The position numbers and the translations under genes were made by a program. Under the pieces are notes generated by a model. It had not been told where the DNA came from and did not search any database. It saw only the letters and a program-made list of their open reading frames with translations. Positions 39,397-47,362 of a DNA stretch of 64,000 nucleotides are shown in pieces. Each line of letters begins with the position of its first letter. Within the stretch, counting starts at the first letter, position 1. Location of the stretch: positions 400,001-464,000 of the forward strand of contig NZ_CP118735.1 in assembly GCF_032595075.1 (NCBI RefSeq), given 5' to 3'. Source of the stretch: Streptococcus sp. 29887. Lineage in GTDB: Bacteria; Bacillota; Bacilli; Lactobacillales; Streptococcaceae.

Positions 39397-39618
39397 ATGT
39401 CAAAACAAAGATACGGTCGCCCAAGTACAGGGCAGAAAGGGAATAACCGTCCTACTGTGGTCATTAGTCGTGAGAACTACGACGAGGTTGATAACTTGTC
39501 GCTTGGTACAGGAATGAGCCGTAGTGCTATTATTGATTATTTTATCAGTGAAGGCTTGAAACGTGCTCGTATTGAAGAAGTCATCATCAAGACTAAGCGT
39601 CTAGTTCTTGAGGGCTAG
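39397..39618 (+). CDS. Putative ribbon-helix-helix phage DNA-binding protein
   Basis: 73 aa. PTVVISRENYDEVDNLSLGTGMSRSAIIDYFISEGLKRA has the strand-helix-helix pattern of RHH/CopG proteins. The ribosome binding site AAAGGGG belongs to a leader motif (CCAAACTAGAAAGG) that recurs before two other genes nearby. Confidence 0.6.
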   Translation: MSKQRYGRPSTGQKGNNRPTVVISRENYDEVDNLSLGTGMSRSAIIDYFISEGLKRARIEEVIIKTKRLVLEG

Positions 39619-39631
39619 AAAGGAGACGATT

Positions 39632-39784
39632 ATGAGACCGAATCGAATTTTTCATGGAAACGAAAAACCAACAAACGCAGTAGAGGGCGATTGTTGGTAT
39701 AGAGATGGAGAATTATTGGTGTTAAAGAACGATTGGGAACGTTGCGTAGACATCGACGAAGCCATCGTGAATAACACTCAATAA
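39632..39784 (+). CDS. Small phage protein, 50 aa
   Basis: AGAAAGGAG precedes the ATG. Trp/Asp/Glu-rich (DCWYRDGELLVLKNDWERCV). It overlaps the opposing minus-strand gene by 63 bp at its 3' end, so the two messages are antisense to one another. Not recognised. Confidence 0.55.
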   Translation: MRPNRIFHGNEKPTNAVEGDCWYRDGELLVLKNDWERCVDIDEAIVNNTQ

Positions 39785-39922
39785 TTCATTGCCGTCAGCA
39801 AAGAGCATTTTTGTCACTTCAGCACCTTTGATAGAGATGATTTCTCTACCTTCAGCAGACGGTGTTGAGTAGGACACATTGTCGCTTTGCTTGAATCGAA
39901 CATGGAAGTAGTTAGGTTCCAT
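39722..39922 (-). CDS. Small minus-strand phage protein, 66 aa
   Basis: Start at 39922 with AAAGGAGGTG; a GTG at 39931 overlaps that site and is rejected. Composition suggests a small beta-rich domain (VTKMLFADGNELLSVIHDGFVDVYATFPIVL). Its own GC-TATAAT promoter box is just upstream. Convergent and overlapping with 39632-39784. Unknown function. Confidence 0.6.
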   Translation of the reverse strand: MEPNYFHVRFKQSDNVSYSTPSAEGREIISIKGAEVTKMLFADGNELLSVIHDGFVDVYATFPIVL

Positions 39923-40003
39923 GTGATTCACCTCCTTTCTGTGTTGATATATCGATTATAGCACAGGGAGGAGAACCGACCAAACTAGAAAGGAGGAGGA
40001 AAA

Positions 40004-40273
40004 ATGCAACTAGGAAAAATGAAAGTCAATATTGAATTCGTAGGAGCTGAAAAACTTCATGAAGCGATTGACGATGTAAAGAAAAAAGCCGAAGAACTGG
40101 AACAGGCAATTCAACGGCTCAATGAAATAAAGTTGGAATTAAAAACACAGATTGCTGATGCATTAGAAAAGCCTACCACAGTAGCGATAGGCGATGAATA
40201 TGAGGAAGATAGGCGGAAATTTCCTCATGAGACTTATGCTGACTACATTGATAGGCTACGAGCTAATCAATGA
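40004..40273 (+). CDS. Coiled-coil phage protein, 89 aa
   Basis: Long helix with heptad-like pattern (AIDDVKKKAEELEQAIQRLNEIKLELKTQIADAL), then an acidic/basic tail. A strong AAAGGAGGAGG site lies within the repeated leader motif. Overlaps the opposing gene at 40263 by 11 bp. No known function. Confidence 0.65.
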   Translation: MQLGKMKVNIEFVGAEKLHEAIDDVKKKAEELEQAIQRLNEIKLELKTQIADALEKPTTVAIGDEYEEDRRKFPHETYADYIDRLRANQ

Positions 40274-40472
40274 CGCGTACGGCTATTACTGAATCGAGAT
40301 TGATTAAGTGATTGTAGTTGGTATCTTTTTCAATGAGTTCAATCAACGAGTCATCATACTTAAAATTACTATCAATATTCTCTTTAACGAATGTTAGTTC
40401 TGTACCACTTGAAAAAATAAGAGTGACCTGCTTTTCTTTCAAGTTTGCAGAAATGAAATATTTCACATTCAT
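40263..40472 (-). CDS. Small minus-strand phage protein, 69 aa
   Basis: AAAGGAGGTG precedes the ATG and a TATAAT lies just upstream. Beta-rich at both ends (YFISANLKEKQVTLIFSSGTELTFV, HLINLDSVIAVRVID). The pattern resembles the 39722 protein in size and strand layout but not obviously in sequence. Unknown. Confidence 0.6.
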   Translation of the reverse strand: MNVKYFISANLKEKQVTLIFSSGTELTFVKENIDSNFKYDDSLIELIEKDTNYNHLINLDSVIAVRVID

Positions 40473-40540
40473 AACTTCACCTCCTTTCCGTATTTATTAT
40501 ATCACGGAAAGAGAGCAACCAAACTAGAAAGGAGAAAGGG

Positions 40541-40654
40541 ATGAAGATAATAAAAATAGAATCTACCAAGAAGCAGATTCTAATATCCAAGAACAAACGA
40601 ATAATATTTCATGTTCCTGATGGTACGATGTTTATTCATGATCTGGAAAAGTGA
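40541..40654 (+). CDS. Small phage protein, 37 aa
   Basis: Follows the repeated CCAAACTAGAAAGGAG leader, with a strong ribosome binding site. Short, basic, beta-like (KIIKIESTKKQILISKNKRIIFHVPDG). Overlaps the opposing gene by 23 bp. Unknown. Confidence 0.55.
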   Translation: MKIIKIESTKKQILISKNKRIIFHVPDGTMFIHDLEK

Positions 40655-40910
40655 TGATTTGCGCGCCATTCTCATCGGTAAAAACATGCGGCTTTCTGTT
40701 TGACCATACAGTTGGCACGCTTGAATCGCAAAGAATCGTTAGTCCGTCCTCATAGACGATTAAGTTATGTATGAAAGTTTGATTATCAGTCGTAGTAGCA
40801 AACTTTAACAAGGCTTCTGGTTCGTGCAGAATTGTCCCTTTAGTTAATTCTACACTGTAAGGAAGAAACGTAACTTCATCTTTCGCCATTGCATTTATAA
40901 CTTTCTGCAT
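40632..40910 (-). CDS. Small minus-strand phage protein, 92 aa
   Basis: Start at 40910 with AAAGGAG (an upstream in-frame start is rejected for lack of a site). Mixed alpha/beta composition (VELTKGTILHEPEALLKFATTTDN). It lies head-to-head with the second HTH module, with the TATAAT and shared leader sequence at 40959-40981. Unknown. Confidence 0.62.
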   Translation of the reverse strand: MQKVINAMAKDEVTFLPYSVELTKGTILHEPEALLKFATTTDNQTFIHNLIVYEDGLTILCDSSVPTVWSNRKPHVFTDENGAQIITFPDHE

Positions 40911-40958
40911 AAATTTTCTCCTTTCTATCAAAATTATGAATAAAGAGTGTAAAGGATT

Positions 40959-41041
40959 TTATTCATGAGAATATTATAGCAAAATGATATTGAAAAATCA
41001 ATATCTAGTTGAAAATAGCTTTTTAAATACTATATCTAGTA
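40959..41041. promoter_or_regulatory. Divergent promoter/operator (copy 2)
   Basis: Shares TTCATGAGAATATTATAGCA with copy 1. The minus strand shows TTGATT-17-TATAAT. The half-site ACTATATCTAGT (41029-41040) and its partner AATATCTAGT (41000-41009) flank the HTH start, as in copy 1. Confidence 0.5.
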
Positions 41042-41055
41042 TACAGGAGGAATAT

Positions 41056-41241
41056 ATGTGGGAAATAATTGAAAGATTACTCGAAGAAAGAGGGTTGAAT
41101 AAAAACCAACTTGCTAGACAAGCTGGTTTGCATCAAAATAGCCTAATCGATCTAAAAATGGGAAGAAAGAAATCCTTGAAGTTTGAGGATGTTGTCAAAA
41201 TAGCTGACACTTTGGGTGTCAGTCTGGACGAATTTAGGTAA
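41056..41241 (+). CDS. Small XRE-type HTH regulator (module copy 2)
   Basis: 61 aa. MWEIIERLLEERGLNKNQLA... is a close paralogue of the 38962 protein, with the same start context (AGGAGG-N6-ATG) and the same C-terminal SLDEFR. A CCACTG/CAGTGG hairpin follows (41249-41266). Together with the flanking minus-strand gene it duplicates the first module. Confidence 0.78.
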   Translation: MWEIIERLLEERGLNKNQLARQAGLHQNSLIDLKMGRKKSLKFEDVVKIADTLGVSLDEFR

Positions 41242-41309
41242 CAAAAAACCACTGCGGGAACAGTGGCTTACAAAATTATCTAACAGAATTATAACATAGG
41301 AGGCCTATT

Positions 41310-41564
41310 ATGGACAAGATATTTGTTGACTTGTCCGACTGGATAAAATCGATAATAAGAGATGTTGTAAACGAGATTTTACTAGAAAAGGACAACGACG
41401 ATGGTTTCCCAGAAATGATGAACCGAAAGGATTGCATCAGATTTCTAAAGGTAGACGGGACCGTCTTTGATAAATACAGAAAATTACCGAATTTCCCTAA
41501 AGAACAAGAGGGAACAAAATGGAAGAAAAGAGCTATTAAAATTTGGCTTAGCGAAAAAGACTAA
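41310..41564 (+). CDS. Putative excisionase-like or DUF771-type phage protein
   Basis: 84 aa. The second half (MMNRKDCIRFLKVDGTVFDKYRKLPNFPKEQEGTKWKKRAIKIWLSEKD) fits a winged-helix DNA-binding fold as in excisionases and DUF771 proteins. AGGAGG precedes the start. Directly after its stop lies the 20-bp repeat that also precedes int. Role as Xis is inference. Confidence 0.5.
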   Translation: MDKIFVDLSDWIKSIIRDVVNEILLEKDNDDGFPEMMNRKDCIRFLKVDGTVFDKYRKLPNFPKEQEGTKWKKRAIKIWLSEKD

Positions 41565-41604
41565 AAGACCAATCTGGACAAGGTCTGAAACGAGGAAATA
41601 ATTT

Positions 41605-41880
41605 ATGACAGAAGCATTATTATCATTATCAATTTTCGCCCTGCCCGTATTGGCAGTAGGCATTTTGGAGCAACGGAAGACCGAGAAGGAGCGGAAGAAA
41701 CGTGAGCAGGAGCTTTTGCTCGACTACAAAATCGCTATGGCTTGTGAACGGGCAGTTGAAGCAGATAGACAAGCCTGGAAGAACAGTGTTAAACAGTCTC
41801 TTATAAACTGGAAACCAATCAAGTTTGCTGATGAGGTACCAACTCGGACAGCTAGAAAGTGGGGTAGACATGCGAATTAA
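41605..41880 (+). CDS. Membrane-anchored phage protein, 91 aa
   Basis: An N-terminal hydrophobic segment (LLSLSIFALPVLAVGIL) is followed by a charged helix (EQRKTEKERKKREQELLL). The C-terminus overlaps the next gene by 11 nt. Unknown function. Confidence 0.6.
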   Translation: MTEALLSLSIFALPVLAVGILEQRKTEKERKKREQELLLDYKIAMACERAVEADRQAWKNSVKQSLINWKPIKFADEVPTRTARKWGRHAN

Positions 41881-42019
41881 CGAGGGTATCGGCAGAGAAA
41901 ACCTTATCGACCAGATTGTCTATATCACAGGTAAAGCACGACAGTTTTATCAATCCATGTCGCCCTATGAGCTGGCTATGGAATTGAAGATTGCTAAATT
42001 ACAGGCAGGGTTGGTATGA
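41870..42019 (+). CDS. Small phage protein, 49 aa
   Basis: Helical (NLIDQIVYITGKARQFYQSMSPYELAMELKIAKLQAGLV). The start codon lies within the end of the preceding gene; AGAAAGTGGGG serves as ribosome binding site. Overlaps the next gene by ATGA. Unknown. Confidence 0.55.
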   Translation: MRINEGIGRENLIDQIVYITGKARQFYQSMSPYELAMELKIAKLQAGLV

Positions 42020-42159
42020 CAATTTACGATAGGGAATACGTGTGTGATGACTGTCTTGAACAATGGGAATCACGCTCAGAAGAGCCGATGACATTTTGTC
42101 CATACTGCCAATCAGATGAAGAACCAAGAATTATTGGAAAATGGAGAGCTTATGACTAA
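42016..42159 (+). CDS. Zinc-ribbon-like small phage protein, 47 aa
   Basis: Two CxxC pairs (VCDDCLEQW and FCPYCQSDE), spaced as in a zinc ribbon. Coupled to the preceding gene by ATGA and overlapping the next by 8 nt. Could be an adaptor or nucleic-acid-binding peptide. Confidence 0.6.
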   Translation: MTIYDREYVCDDCLEQWESRSEEPMTFCPYCQSDEEPRIIGKWRAYD

Positions 42160-42496
42160 CGCAGAAAGAATCAGAGAATATTACAAGGAACATCCTAACG
42201 CTACATCTAGCGAAGTAGCCGAAGCATTGGGCATCAAAGAAACGACGGTCAAGGGCACTGTATCCCGAGATTGCAAGCATAATCTTTGCGTTCGGTTGCC
42301 GGATGGGGGCATTGATTACACCCAACATTTTAAAATCACAGAACAGCAAGCTGAATTTCGTGAGTATGCCAAGGAAATCTTGCTAGAACAGATTGAGATT
42401 TTACGTGAGGCCAATCGCAGAGAAAGTGATAGCAACCAAATCCGATTGAACTCTCGCGAAATCAGAAATCTGCTTTACGAGGTAAGCAAGCTATGA
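42152..42496 (+). CDS. HTH phage protein, 114 aa
   Basis: N-terminal winged-helix/HTH (IREYYKEHPNATSSEVAEALGIKETTVKGTVSRD) with a helical C-terminal half (EYAKEILLEQIEILREANRRES). Start at 42152 after TGGAGAG; 42116 is an alternative in frame. Probably a regulator of the early region. Confidence 0.62.
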   Translation: MTNAERIREYYKEHPNATSSEVAEALGIKETTVKGTVSRDCKHNLCVRLPDGGIDYTQHFKITEQQAEFREYAKEILLEQIEILREANRRESDSNQIRLNSREIRNLLYEVSKL

Positions 42497-42681
42497 CAAG
42501 ACAAGATTTAATCGAATTGATGGAAAGTGATGCAGCAATAGGTATCAAAGATTTTATGGCTATGCATGATCACTATGTTACCTGCATGATCACTCACAAA
42601 CAAGGTTACGACCATGACCAGTTGGAGTATATCGTTGCATACGTTAAATTTTTGGAAAATCATTTTATGGAGGATTTATGA
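42493..42681 (+). CDS. Small phage protein, 62 aa
   Basis: Helical and His/Met-rich (FMAMHDHYVTCMITHKQGYDHDQLEYIVAYVKFLENHFMEDL). ATGA overlap with the gene before and after. Unknown. Confidence 0.58.
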   Translation: MTRQDLIELMESDAAIGIKDFMAMHDHYVTCMITHKQGYDHDQLEYIVAYVKFLENHFMEDL

Positions 42682-42980
42682 AAATCTACATAGCGGATGA
42701 CAAGCGGTTGATTGTCGAACCTTCGTGGTTTGATAGATTTGACTATAAAGGCGAGATTTATGTAAATGAGCCGAAAACAAAAATACAACTGAAGGCAAAG
42801 GTTGCGGAAGAAATTGAGCAAGATATACGAAAAACAATGGCTGAAGTCATCGCTCGATTTCAGACGCTTTTCGAAGAGTTACCGTTAGAAGATATTTTTA
42901 ACGAAAAACGCAAGCAAGTGCGTGAATCCTATGATACAGAGCAAGCAGTTGCTGATGTGATAGAAAGGTGGCAGAAATGA
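42678..42980 (+). CDS. Phage protein, 100 aa
   Basis: Acidic and helical after a short beta N-terminus (MKIYIADDKRLIVEPSWFDRFDYKGEIYV). Sits directly ahead of the Sak4-like ATPase and overlaps it by 4 nt, so may belong to the recombination module. Not recognised. Confidence 0.6.
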   Translation: MKIYIADDKRLIVEPSWFDRFDYKGEIYVNEPKTKIQLKAKVAEEIEQDIRKTMAEVIARFQTLFEELPLEDIFNEKRKQVRESYDTEQAVADVIERWQK

Positions 42981-43651
42981 AGATTACAAAAGCAAGCGAA
43001 ATCGAACGGACGAAGAATTGGCGTGTCCTGCTGTACGGAAAGCCCGGCCTTGGGAAGACCAGTGTTATCAAGTCTCTGACGGGCCGAACGCTAGTCTTGG
43101 ACATGGACCATTCTAGCAAGGTCTTGGGCGGTACGGATAATATCGATGTCATCGAATTCGACCGGAATCACCCAACAGAATTTATGAAGATATTCCTGAC
43201 CGAAGTCGATTCTCTACTCAGCGAATATGACAATCTAGTCATTGATAATCTAACCAGCTTTCAATCTGATTGGTTTGTCGAAGCAGGAAAGTCATCAAAG
43301 AATGGTATTTCCAATGAATTACAACATTACAACCAATGGACCAACTACTTTCTGCGTGTGCTGACAGCTATCTACTCTAAGCCTATCAATATCTATGTGA
43401 CAGCTTGGGAAGATACGCGAGAATTGACCCTGGACACAGGACAGTTAATCACTCAGTATGTGCCACAGATTCGGTCTAATGTGCTGAACCAGTTGCTTGG
43501 ATTGACAGATGTTGTCGGTCGAATCATGGTCAACGCTAAGAGTGGGAATCGCGGGGTTATCCTCGAAGGTTCGGAAGGGACCTACGCTAAGAATCGACTG
43601 GATGAACGGACAGCCTGTCCGATTGAGGAGTTGTTTGCATTTAATGTTTAA
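42977..43651 (+). CDS. Sak4-like RecA-fold ATPase (phage recombination)
   Basis: 224 aa. Walker A LLYGKPGLGKTSV near residue 20, Walker B-like NLVIDNLTS near residue 85, then RecA-type strands. Proteins of this size beside DUF669 and helicase genes in phages are Sak4/AAA nucleotide-binding proteins aiding strand annealing. Start at 42977 overlaps the previous stop. Confidence 0.75.
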   Translation: MKITKASEIERTKNWRVLLYGKPGLGKTSVIKSLTGRTLVLDMDHSSKVLGGTDNIDVIEFDRNHPTEFMKIFLTEVDSLLSEYDNLVIDNLTSFQSDWFVEAGKSSKNGISNELQHYNQWTNYFLRVLTAIYSKPINIYVTAWEDTRELTLDTGQLITQYVPQIRSNVLNQLLGLTDVVGRIMVNAKSGNRGVILEGSEGTYAKNRLDERTACPIEELFAFNV

Positions 43652-45083
43652 GTTATTTGACTACCAACTAGATTTGATTGATAGGGCACGCAAGCAGATA
43701 GCTGATAAGAATGTTATGATTGTCAGCCCACCTGGAAGCGGTAAGTCCGTTGTCATATCAGAAGTTATCAAACGAGCTACGGAAAAAGGTGGCAGGGTAC
43801 TGTTCCTAGTGCACCGCAAGGAATTGATTGAGCAGATAACTGGCAGTCTAACAAGACACGAGGTCAATCTCAGTCGTGTTGACTTACTGACAGTCGGAAG
43901 AGCGAAGAACAGGCTATCTGTTATCCAGAAACCTACGCTGATCATCACAGACGAAGGGCATCATGGGAAAGCGAGTACCTACCAGGCTATCTACAAATAT
44001 TTCGAAGATGTCCCACGGTTAGGCTTTACGGCGACCCCTTGGAGACTTAATGGGTCTGGTTTCACCGATACATACGATGTTATGGTTGAGGGCAAGTCTG
44101 TCCAATGGTTGATTGATAACCAAAGGCTTGCGAATTGCAGGTATTACAGTTTACTTTCGATTGATACCTCAAAGCTCAAGACCAGAAATGGTGAATATAC
44201 CAACCAGTCGATTGATGAAGCGTTCGGCAAGGCCATCTATGGCAACGTGGTCAAGGAGTACCGAAAACGTGCAGACGGTCAGAAAGCTATTCTGTATGCT
44301 CATTCGATAGAGGCCTCTAAGAGCTTCTCTGACGAATTTAATCAAGCAGGTATAGTTTCGGTCCATGTCGACTCTAAAACGCCTAAAATCGAACGTGAGC
44401 GCATTATGCAAGCCTTTCGTGACGGTGAGATACAAGTCTTGTGCAATGTGGACTTAATCAGCGAGGGCTTCGATGTGCCGGACTGCTCTGTGACGATACT
44501 ATGTAGGCCCACGAAATCACTGGTACTGTATCTTCAACAGTCCATGCGGTCCATGCGTTACCAACCTGGCAAGATAGCCATTATCATCGACTGTGTTGTC
44601 AATTGGCAGATACATGGTCTGCCCTACACCCCGCACAACTGGAAAGAGTATTTCCAAGGAGGGTGGAAGAAAGCACGTAAAACCGAAAACACGATCCAGG
44701 CGAAACAATGCCCAGACTGTTCGGCCATGTGGCCATTGAATCAATCGGTGTGTGATATGTGTGGATATAATTTCGGTGAGCGTGAGCAGGCTGAGAAAGA
44801 ACGAATTGAAGCTGAATTGGTTGAAATCAAGCAGAAAGAATTTCAGCAGGCACGTTTGGCTGAACAGAAATTCGGCAAGAACCTAGCGAAGAACTGGGAA
44901 ATAGCCAAAGCGCGGGCCAGTATCAAAGGCGGAAAACCGCTATATAAACTACTTTTCTACTACGCAGGTACAGATGTACCAGACGATGACATCATTCGCA
45001 TCTCGGGTGTTTCTAGCAAGGAATACTATCGAGCTTTGCAATGGGTCGAAAAACAAAAAAATAAAATTATTACGAGGTATTAA
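43644..45083 (+). CDS. Phage SF2 DEAD/DEAH-type helicase
   Basis: 479 aa. Motif I SPPGSGKSVV, motif II IITDEGHHGK (a DEGH variant), motif III ATPWR, motif VI LQQSMRSMRY (Q-rich form of QRxGR). A C-terminal zinc finger (CPDCSAMWPLNQSVCDMCGY) is followed by a charged coiled coil. The start is the ATG at 43644 overlapping the preceding stop; longer readings from 43509 are in the wrong context. Likely replication initiation helicase. Confidence 0.85.
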   Translation: MFKLFDYQLDLIDRARKQIADKNVMIVSPPGSGKSVVISEVIKRATEKGGRVLFLVHRKELIEQITGSLTRHEVNLSRVDLLTVGRAKNRLSVIQKPTLIITDEGHHGKASTYQAIYKYFEDVPRLGFTATPWRLNGSGFTDTYDVMVEGKSVQWLIDNQRLANCRYYSLLSIDTSKLKTRNGEYTNQSIDEAFGKAIYGNVVKEYRKRADGQKAILYAHSIEASKSFSDEFNQAGIVSVHVDSKTPKIERERIMQAFRDGEIQVLCNVDLISEGFDVPDCSVTILCRPTKSLVLYLQQSMRSMRYQPGKIAIIIDCVVNWQIHGLPYTPHNWKEYFQGGWKKARKTENTIQAKQCPDCSAMWPLNQSVCDMCGYNFGEREQAEKERIEAELVEIKQKEFQQARLAEQKFGKNLAKNWEIAKARASIKGGKPLYKLLFYYAGTDVPDDDIIRISGVSSKEYYRALQWVEKQKNKIITRY

Positions 45084-45085
45084 AC

Positions 45086-45556
45086 ATGGGATTTACAACA
45101 GATTTTTCAGATGTTAAAGAGTATCAGGAATTCAAAGAGCAGGACTACGAGATGATCGTATTCGATGCGTACGAAGCAGAGAACAAGAATGGTAAGCTAC
45201 GTGTTGTCATTGACTACGTTGTCCGAAACGATGTCCAGCAAGAGAAGCAGAATGCTCACTTGTGGGATGAACAGTACCGTTCGACACAGACCAATAAATA
45301 CCACATGGGTATTTTGATGGGTAAAGCCAAGGCGCTCGGTATCCCAGAGGGCAAGCATTATGACAGTTTTGAAGCCTTTCTCAATGACTTCAAGGGGCGC
45401 ACTGCGAAGGTTCGTGTGAAATTGGAGGAATACAACGGTGAGAAATATCCGAAAGTACGGTTCACCAACGCTTCAGATGTACCGAATTCACACCACGTTT
45501 GGAAAGAGCAGACTACTGCAGCATCACCAGTTGCTGACGATGATTTACCGTTTTAA
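45086..45556 (+). CDS. DUF669 phage protein, SSB-like tail
   Basis: 156 aa. DUF669 (MGFTTDFSDVKEYQEFKEQDYEMIVFDAYE, KLRVVIDYVVRND). The last residues ADDDLPF match the acidic tip used by SSB proteins to recruit repair and replication partners. Sits between helicase and primase/helicase genes. Confidence 0.8.
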   Translation: MGFTTDFSDVKEYQEFKEQDYEMIVFDAYEAENKNGKLRVVIDYVVRNDVQQEKQNAHLWDEQYRSTQTNKYHMGILMGKAKALGIPEGKHYDSFEAFLNDFKGRTAKVRVKLEEYNGEKYPKVRFTNASDVPNSHHVWKEQTTAASPVADDDLPF

Positions 45557-45572
45557 TTCTACGAGGTAATCT

Positions 45573-47123
45573 ATGAAATCGCTATCCGATTCGCTTGACC
45601 GGTTACTTTATCAAACGGACTGGGGGTCCAGTCTGTTTGGCGAATCGGTGTTAAAAGCGGAACTAAAGAAACAATTATACAAAATCCATTATGTGAACGA
45701 TAAAAACCAAGTACACTACTATTTTGAATCAGCAACGGTTGAACCTAAGGACATCGGCTATTTCGCAAGTGACGGTCGCAAGACACACAGGTTTATCTAT
45801 GGCGATGTCTGGATGTCCAACGAAACGGATGACAATCCAGCGACTGTGAAATACAACTCAGAGAAGAATTTTCCGCCCTTCGCTAAGTTAGTCATTGATT
45901 ATCTGATTGGCAGGTATACGATTTCTGACGGCTATCTCTACGATGTCAGCAATCGGCAGTTTCGGATTTTGGACGAGTACGCTCTGCAGACACGTTACGG
46001 ATTCAAAGATGCCAGTCACATCATGGAAATCCTATCAGGTATCCATCATTTTCTAGGTGTTAAGCCAATCAATTATATCCAACTTTATCAAATCGCAGGG
46101 CAGGATTTCATCATTGATCTGGAAGCCAACGAACTACGAATCGAACCACCCAAGCAGAATGTATCCTATTTCAAGCATTACCCTGTGAAACTATCGGATG
46201 CCCAGGCATCGCAGAGAATCGCCCAGGAATTCCTTGAGTATGTCATCGCAGACAGTCAGTCGCTTCACAACGCACAGCTTCAAGCCTACTACATGGCACA
46301 AGTCGCATGTGGTATTCGACCCAAGACCAATTTCTTCATCTCAAAATCTGGGGTACGAACGGGGAAGGGTCTTCGGCACATAGCGTTGTCTGGGTTATTT
46401 AAAAAAATCGATGTCGAGCTGGACACGCTAAAATCGAATGGCTTTGAGGCCCTGCAAGCCTGGGCGATGTTTTCAGGCGGAGAAATGGCCCTTGCGACGG
46501 AGCAGGGTGATATTCAAGGCCTTGCAATGGAGCGAGTACTTAAAATCATCGCAACCGAACGAACGCACGTTGCACGGTCAATCGGACAGAACCAGTCACT
46601 GGTTAGTCTGTCTAGTGTGCTGTGTATTGATACAAACAGGACAGTCGCGCTATCTGATGAGATGAATGGACGGAAAATCTTGATTCAGTATCAGGATAGG
46701 CCAGAAGGTGAGACAGATTTTGAACGTGAAGAGATATTCGCAAAATACTGGCAGGCGTTCACGAATCGAGACAAGTCGCCGAAAGTCGCAGGCAGTCTTG
46801 GGTTTCTACTGAATTCTATGGAATATTTCAAGCAACAGGATGAGATGTATCTGTGGAAGAATGTGGAAGTATTCAACGATATTGACCTGGACGATTTTCA
46901 GATGGCACTGATAAACGCTCTGCAAGAGATTGATTTCGTGCAGAGGACAGGGAATAAGGAAGTAGTCGCACTGTCTGATAGAGTTTACGGAAAGAATATG
47001 AACGCTTTAGGTGAATCGTTAGCAAGGATTGGGGTCAAAGCTACCTCTAAGAAGGTTAATGGCAAGTCAGCTAGAGGATATATTATCGAAAATCAAGAGC
47101 GTTTTAACAAATTTATCATGTGA
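45573..47123 (+). CDS. Phage replicative helicase/primase-helicase (SF3/D5-like)
   Basis: 516 aa. An N-terminal region of mixed fold is followed by a D5/SF3-type ATPase with a Walker A-like SKSGVRTGKGLRHIA near residue 270 and Walker B-like region (SGGEMALATEQGDI). A C-terminal winged-helix-like part ends the protein. Commonly annotated as phage DNA primase or 'phage resistance' protein. Likely works with the separate prim-pol at 47363. Confidence 0.7.
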   Translation: MKSLSDSLDRLLYQTDWGSSLFGESVLKAELKKQLYKIHYVNDKNQVHYYFESATVEPKDIGYFASDGRKTHRFIYGDVWMSNETDDNPATVKYNSEKNFPPFAKLVIDYLIGRYTISDGYLYDVSNRQFRILDEYALQTRYGFKDASHIMEILSGIHHFLGVKPINYIQLYQIAGQDFIIDLEANELRIEPPKQNVSYFKHYPVKLSDAQASQRIAQEFLEYVIADSQSLHNAQLQAYYMAQVACGIRPKTNFFISKSGVRTGKGLRHIALSGLFKKIDVELDTLKSNGFEALQAWAMFSGGEMALATEQGDIQGLAMERVLKIIATERTHVARSIGQNQSLVSLSSVLCIDTNRTVALSDEMNGRKILIQYQDRPEGETDFEREEIFAKYWQAFTNRDKSPKVAGSLGFLLNSMEYFKQQDEMYLWKNVEVFNDIDLDDFQMALINALQEIDFVQRTGNKEVVALSDRVYGKNMNALGESLARIGVKATSKKVNGKSARGYIIENQERFNKFIM

Positions 47124-47362
47124 GGTCACAGGCGGTATTGGGGTAGTTATACATTCCTTGTAACCGTCTAAACCCTTACTGAATAAAGGTTTCAGCTATT
47201 ATTTTACACAGGTTACGGAGTTACCCACTCATCAATAAGACTTATATATTGTTAATTATTTTATTTTATATATATAAGGGGTGGGGGAGCTGAATTCCGT
47301 AAACCTCGTTACCGAAAGGGTGTAAACCCTTGATACGACTAGAGTTAAGGGGGTTTCACACC
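47124..47362. other. Intergenic region in the replication module, candidate origin
   Basis: 239 bp with no gene. Contains a repeat GTCTAAACCCTT (47166-47177) and GTGTAAACCCTT (47320-47331), several GTTACC/GGTTAC words, and an AT-only stretch with TATATATATAA near 47270. Repeats plus a melting region within the replication genes fit an origin, but this is inference. Confidence 0.35.

Noticed and set aside
43509..43643. 45-residue N-terminal extension of the phage helicase
   Set aside because: Lies fully within the Sak4-like gene in another frame; the helicase motifs start right after ATG 43644.
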